Shown in pieces: positions 62,101 through 64,000 of a stretch of 64,000 bases of DNA. The position numbers and the translations under genes are program-made. The stretch is taken from NCBI GenBank assembly GCA_016699895.1, contig CP064991.1, forward strand, positions 310,001-374,000, in the 5' to 3' direction. The notes below the pieces were generated by a model. The model was not told where the DNA came from and searched no databases. It was given only the letters and a program-made list of their open reading frames with translations. Source of the DNA: Candidatus Saccharibacteria bacterium (GTDB lineage: Bacteria > Patescibacteriota > Saccharimonadia > Saccharimonadales > Saccharimonadaceae). How positions within the stretch are numbered: the stretch's first letter is position 1; every line of letters starts with the position of its first letter.

Positions 62101-62750
62101 TGAGTCTACTCTAACGATAGCGGCATACATACCAATATCATTATCATAAGAACTGCTATCGAGGGTGAACGTGAAGTTTGTATTGCTATCATTATTATGG
62201 CAAGCATTTATGTGCGTTGTACTCACTAGTGTTGTGCCGCTAGGGCTACCACTTGCGTTGACTTTATATATAGTAACTCGCGGGTCACCGTCAGTATTGT
62301 CCTCGTAGCCACCATTGTTACATTTTCTAGGATTGTACGAAATTGTTTTTGAGCCAGCAGAATTCCAATAGAAACCTACCCATGTGAATGGGAATCTACC
62401 GTTGTCGCTAATACCGTCGGATACATAATAATAGGCTGGGCTACCCGAGTCGAGAGTCGTCGGAGCTTTTAGGATTCAATTGCTTTCTTGGTTTTGGATT
62501 GATCGCCATTGGTGACATCATCCAAATAAGTATTTAATTTGTCTATGGAAGCATCAGAGCTACAAATTGGAGTTTGAATGACTATAGCTTGACTGGGCTT
62601 TTTGGTGCCAATATAAATAAAGCCAGAGGCAAGACCTAAAACAAATATAGCTATCAAAGTAGCTAGTATTATAGTAATAAATATAGGAGTAAACTTTTTA
62701 GCGGACTTAGGTTTATCTAACGCAACCTGACCATCCTTGTTCTCGCCCAT
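59173..62750 (-). pseudogene. Giant surface protein, frameshifted after its N-terminal anchor
   Basis: The upstream frame (62469-62750, 93 aa) gives a basic start, one membrane helix (about residues 22-47) and a short linker, then stops. In a frame shifted by one base, coding continues without a start codon from 62475 (ILKAPTTLDSGSPAYYYVSDG) through the 1017-codon frame that ends at 59173. Joined, they make a protein of about 1190 aa with an N-terminal anchor and a large outside region: beta domains rich in Thr, Ser, Asn, Gly, pairs of Cys, a DUF11-like segment (TATVGNTVTWTHTITNSGPDATD) and a C-terminal beta-helix-like part (SAGNIYLDGNITT...IIAGGQIIVGTGVTQLFGTYIN). It is probably an adhesin or sheath protein. 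The break at 62469-62475 may be a sequencing error, mutation or phase variation. Confidence 0.75.
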
Positions 62751-62800
62751 TTTACTCCCTCCCTATTATGTAATTCTAAAATAACTATTGACAATTGTTA

Positions 62801-62829
62801 TTGACTGTTTCATATCTATTATATATAAT
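62801..62829 (+). promoter_or_regulatory. Promoter of the Ig-repeat protein gene
   Basis: TTGACT, 17 nt, TATAAT. The SD AAGGAGG is at 62867-62873. Confidence 0.75.
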
Positions 62830-62878
62830 TAGCTACGGATAGTCAAGTTGACTAACTGCACCTAACAAGGAGGCAAGT

Positions 62879-64000
62879 ATGAAAGGTCCTTTGAGGTGGC
62901 TAACAGTCATCTCTGCGACCCTCGCGTTGCTGCTCACTGCACATGCCCCTGTGGCACAGGCCGCCTACTTCAATAACGACATCTGGGAGGCCATCAACGC
63001 TGTTGAGAGCCGCTTGTTCTCGTGTGGCGACGACTACCGAGCAGACAAGCCCATTTCAGTCACAGAATCGGAGGTGGGATTCGGTCCGGCTCAGCGTGTC
63101 GGCACGGATGAAGCCATCAACTTCTTTTCTGCTGAATGGGCTGCACGACCTGGTGTTGCCCAGGATGGCATCGACAGTCTGAAAGCACGCATCAAGAAGC
63201 TCGAGGACATGGGCTACGACACCAGCTACGAGCGGGAGTGCCTGAGGCTGAAGCAGACCTACGGCCTGCCGAACGTCATCAACGCCGTGCCAGTCGCTCA
63301 GAGAACGGTGGTTAGCTACTACGCCACCATCTCGGTCTCTGGCGATCAGGTTGCTGTCACCCCGAAGTTCGATCGGGTGACAGTCGTGAGCGCCACGATC
63401 CAGAACGGTTCACCAGTTGTGACCATCCAGGTCACCAACCAGACGACCGGCTACCTGGATACCTACACCAGTTCCTATCCGGCAATCGTCCCGCCAGGCA
63501 CACCGGATGAACCGCCGGCAACACCCCACTCCTTCACCAAGACCTACACCCCGACGATCTCGGGGTCGGCCAAGGTGGGCAAGGCCCTGACCGCCAAGGT
63601 GAAGACCTGGAGCCCGAAGGCGTCGATGAAGTACCAGTGGCTGCGGAACGGTTCACCGATCACCGGCGCGACCAAATCGACCTACAAGTTGGTCGCCGCC
63701 GATCTCGGCGCGGCCATCTCGGTCAAGGTGACCGGATCGAAATCCGGTTATACGTCGGTCAGCAAGACCTCGTCCGCTACCAAGACAGTCAAGGCCGGGT
63801 CGCTAGCCAAGGGCAAGGTCTCCGTCTCCGGCACCCGCCGGGTCGGTCGCACCCTGACTGCCAAGACGTCCAAGTGGTCGTCCGGAGTCGAGTACCACTA
63901 CCAGTGGTACCGGAACTCCACAAAGATCACGGACGCCAATGGCCGGACCTACACCCTGACCCCGAGCGATCGGGGCAAGAGGGTCAAGGTCAAGGTCTGG
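62879..64000 (+). CDS. Secreted Ig-like repeat protein, actinobacterial in character (partial)
   Basis: 374 codons up to the window edge. A signal peptide (residues 1-29, ending PVAQA-AY) is followed by a unique domain with two Cys (FSCGDD, ERECLRL), a Pro-rich linker near 200-220, and repeats of the type ISGSAKVGKALTAKV...YQWLRNGSPITGATKSTYKLVAADLGAAISVKVTGSKSGY, at least two copies. Such repeats are common in cell-wall proteins of Actinobacteria. From about 63300 on the codons strongly prefer G or C at the third position (GTC, AAG, ACC), unlike the rest of the window. Transfer from an actinobacterial host is the best explanation; assembly chimerism must be excluded. Confidence 0.85.
   Translation, partial: MKGPLRWLTVISATLALLLTAHAPVAQAAYFNNDIWEAINAVESRLFSCGDDYRADKPISVTESEVGFGPAQRVGTDEAINFFSAEWAARPGVAQDGIDSLKARIKKLEDMGYDTSYERECLRLKQTYGLPNVINAVPVAQRTVVSYYATISVSGDQVAVTPKFDRVTVVSATIQNGSPVVTIQVTNQTTGYLDTYTSSYPAIVPPGTPDEPPATPHSFTKTYTPTISGSAKVGKALTAKVKTWSPKASMKYQWLRNGSPITGATKSTYKLVAADLGAAISVKVTGSKSGYTSVSKTSSATKTVKAGSLAKGKVSVSGTRRVGRTLTAKTSKWSSGVEYHYQWYRNSTKITDANGRTYTLTPSDRGKRVKVKVW

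Noticed and set aside
62227-62468. Intergenic gap before the giant surface gene
   Set aside because: The large frame stays open through it and encodes plausible domain sequence, so it is coding.
1-64000. CRISPR arrays, insertion sequences, rRNA genes
   Set aside because: No regularly spaced repeats, no transposase or integrase motifs, and no rRNA-like segment were seen.

Overview
The window looks like a piece of a Candidatus Saccharibacteria (TM7, Patescibacteria/CPR) genome. The evidence is the compact layout, many small unrecognised membrane proteins, short versions of standard proteins (TsaB of 127 aa, HrcA of 234 aa, GrpE of 151 aa), type IV pilin-like genes, lamin-tail-domain and giant Cys-containing surface proteins, and a near-complete peptidoglycan set without lipid or amino-acid biosynthesis. 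UGA is used as stop. The phylum call is inference from gene content; no 16S gene is present.

Layout. 1-3.4 kb: pilin-like gene and a membrane-anchored Clp-type AAA+ protein. 3.4-6 kb: tRNA-Gly, then an EcoRII-like restriction-modification pair. 6-9 kb: metK under a SAM-I riboswitch, a YitT-family protein, an F420 gamma-glutamyl-ligase-like protein, tRNA-Arg. 9-19 kb: tRNA-His, an XRE-MurA fusion, glyA, murB, a TsaC-TrmB fusion, murC and several membrane proteins. 19-30 kb: an FtsB-like protein, a pseudopilin, a PH-domain protein, a lamin-tail surface protein, ruvC, ruvA, tsaB, rny, an ABC-F ATPase and three CAT-anticodon tRNAs. 30-34 kb: a CDF transporter, a three-gene cluster (membrane protein, stand-alone ATP-cone, cysteine-less FAD oxidoreductase) and a response-regulator/ABC chimera. 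34-41.4 kb: tilS, ftsH, murJ and lepA, with lepA split by an SDR gene and then disturbed by a homopolymer block. 41.4-46 kb: tatA, tatC, a possible Tat substrate, an adenylate-kinase-like gene and a phage-tail-like/LamG pair. 45.7-50.4 kb: hrcA-grpE-dnaK and dnaJ, each group with a CIRCE operator. 50.5-55.5 kb: glmS (frameshifted), a coupled DUF1704 / retropepsin / RimK-type ligase operon, and tRNA-Lys. 55.6-59.2 kb: comEC, murT, gatD. 59.2-64 kb: a giant surface protein with a frameshift near its N-terminus, and a GC-rich, actinobacterial-looking Ig-repeat protein that runs off the edge.

Common themes. Cell-wall synthesis is spread over the window (glmS, murA, murB, murC, murJ, murT-gatD). 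tRNA modification recurs (TsaC-TrmB, TsaB, TilS). Many genes start exactly 7 nt after an extended -10 box (TGn-TATAAT type) with no Shine-Dalgarno, which implies widespread leaderless transcription; other genes have strong SD sequences and real leaders.

Three places look damaged or mis-assembled: the homopolymer block at 41117-41380, a one-base deletion in glmS near 51673, and a frameshift near 62470. The strongest candidates for something new are lepA split between its domains by an SDR gene, the DUF1704/retropepsin/ATP-grasp operon, the ATP-cone/cysteine-less flavoprotein cluster, the XRE-MurA fusion with a palindrome on its own promoter, and the actinobacterial-type gene at the right edge.
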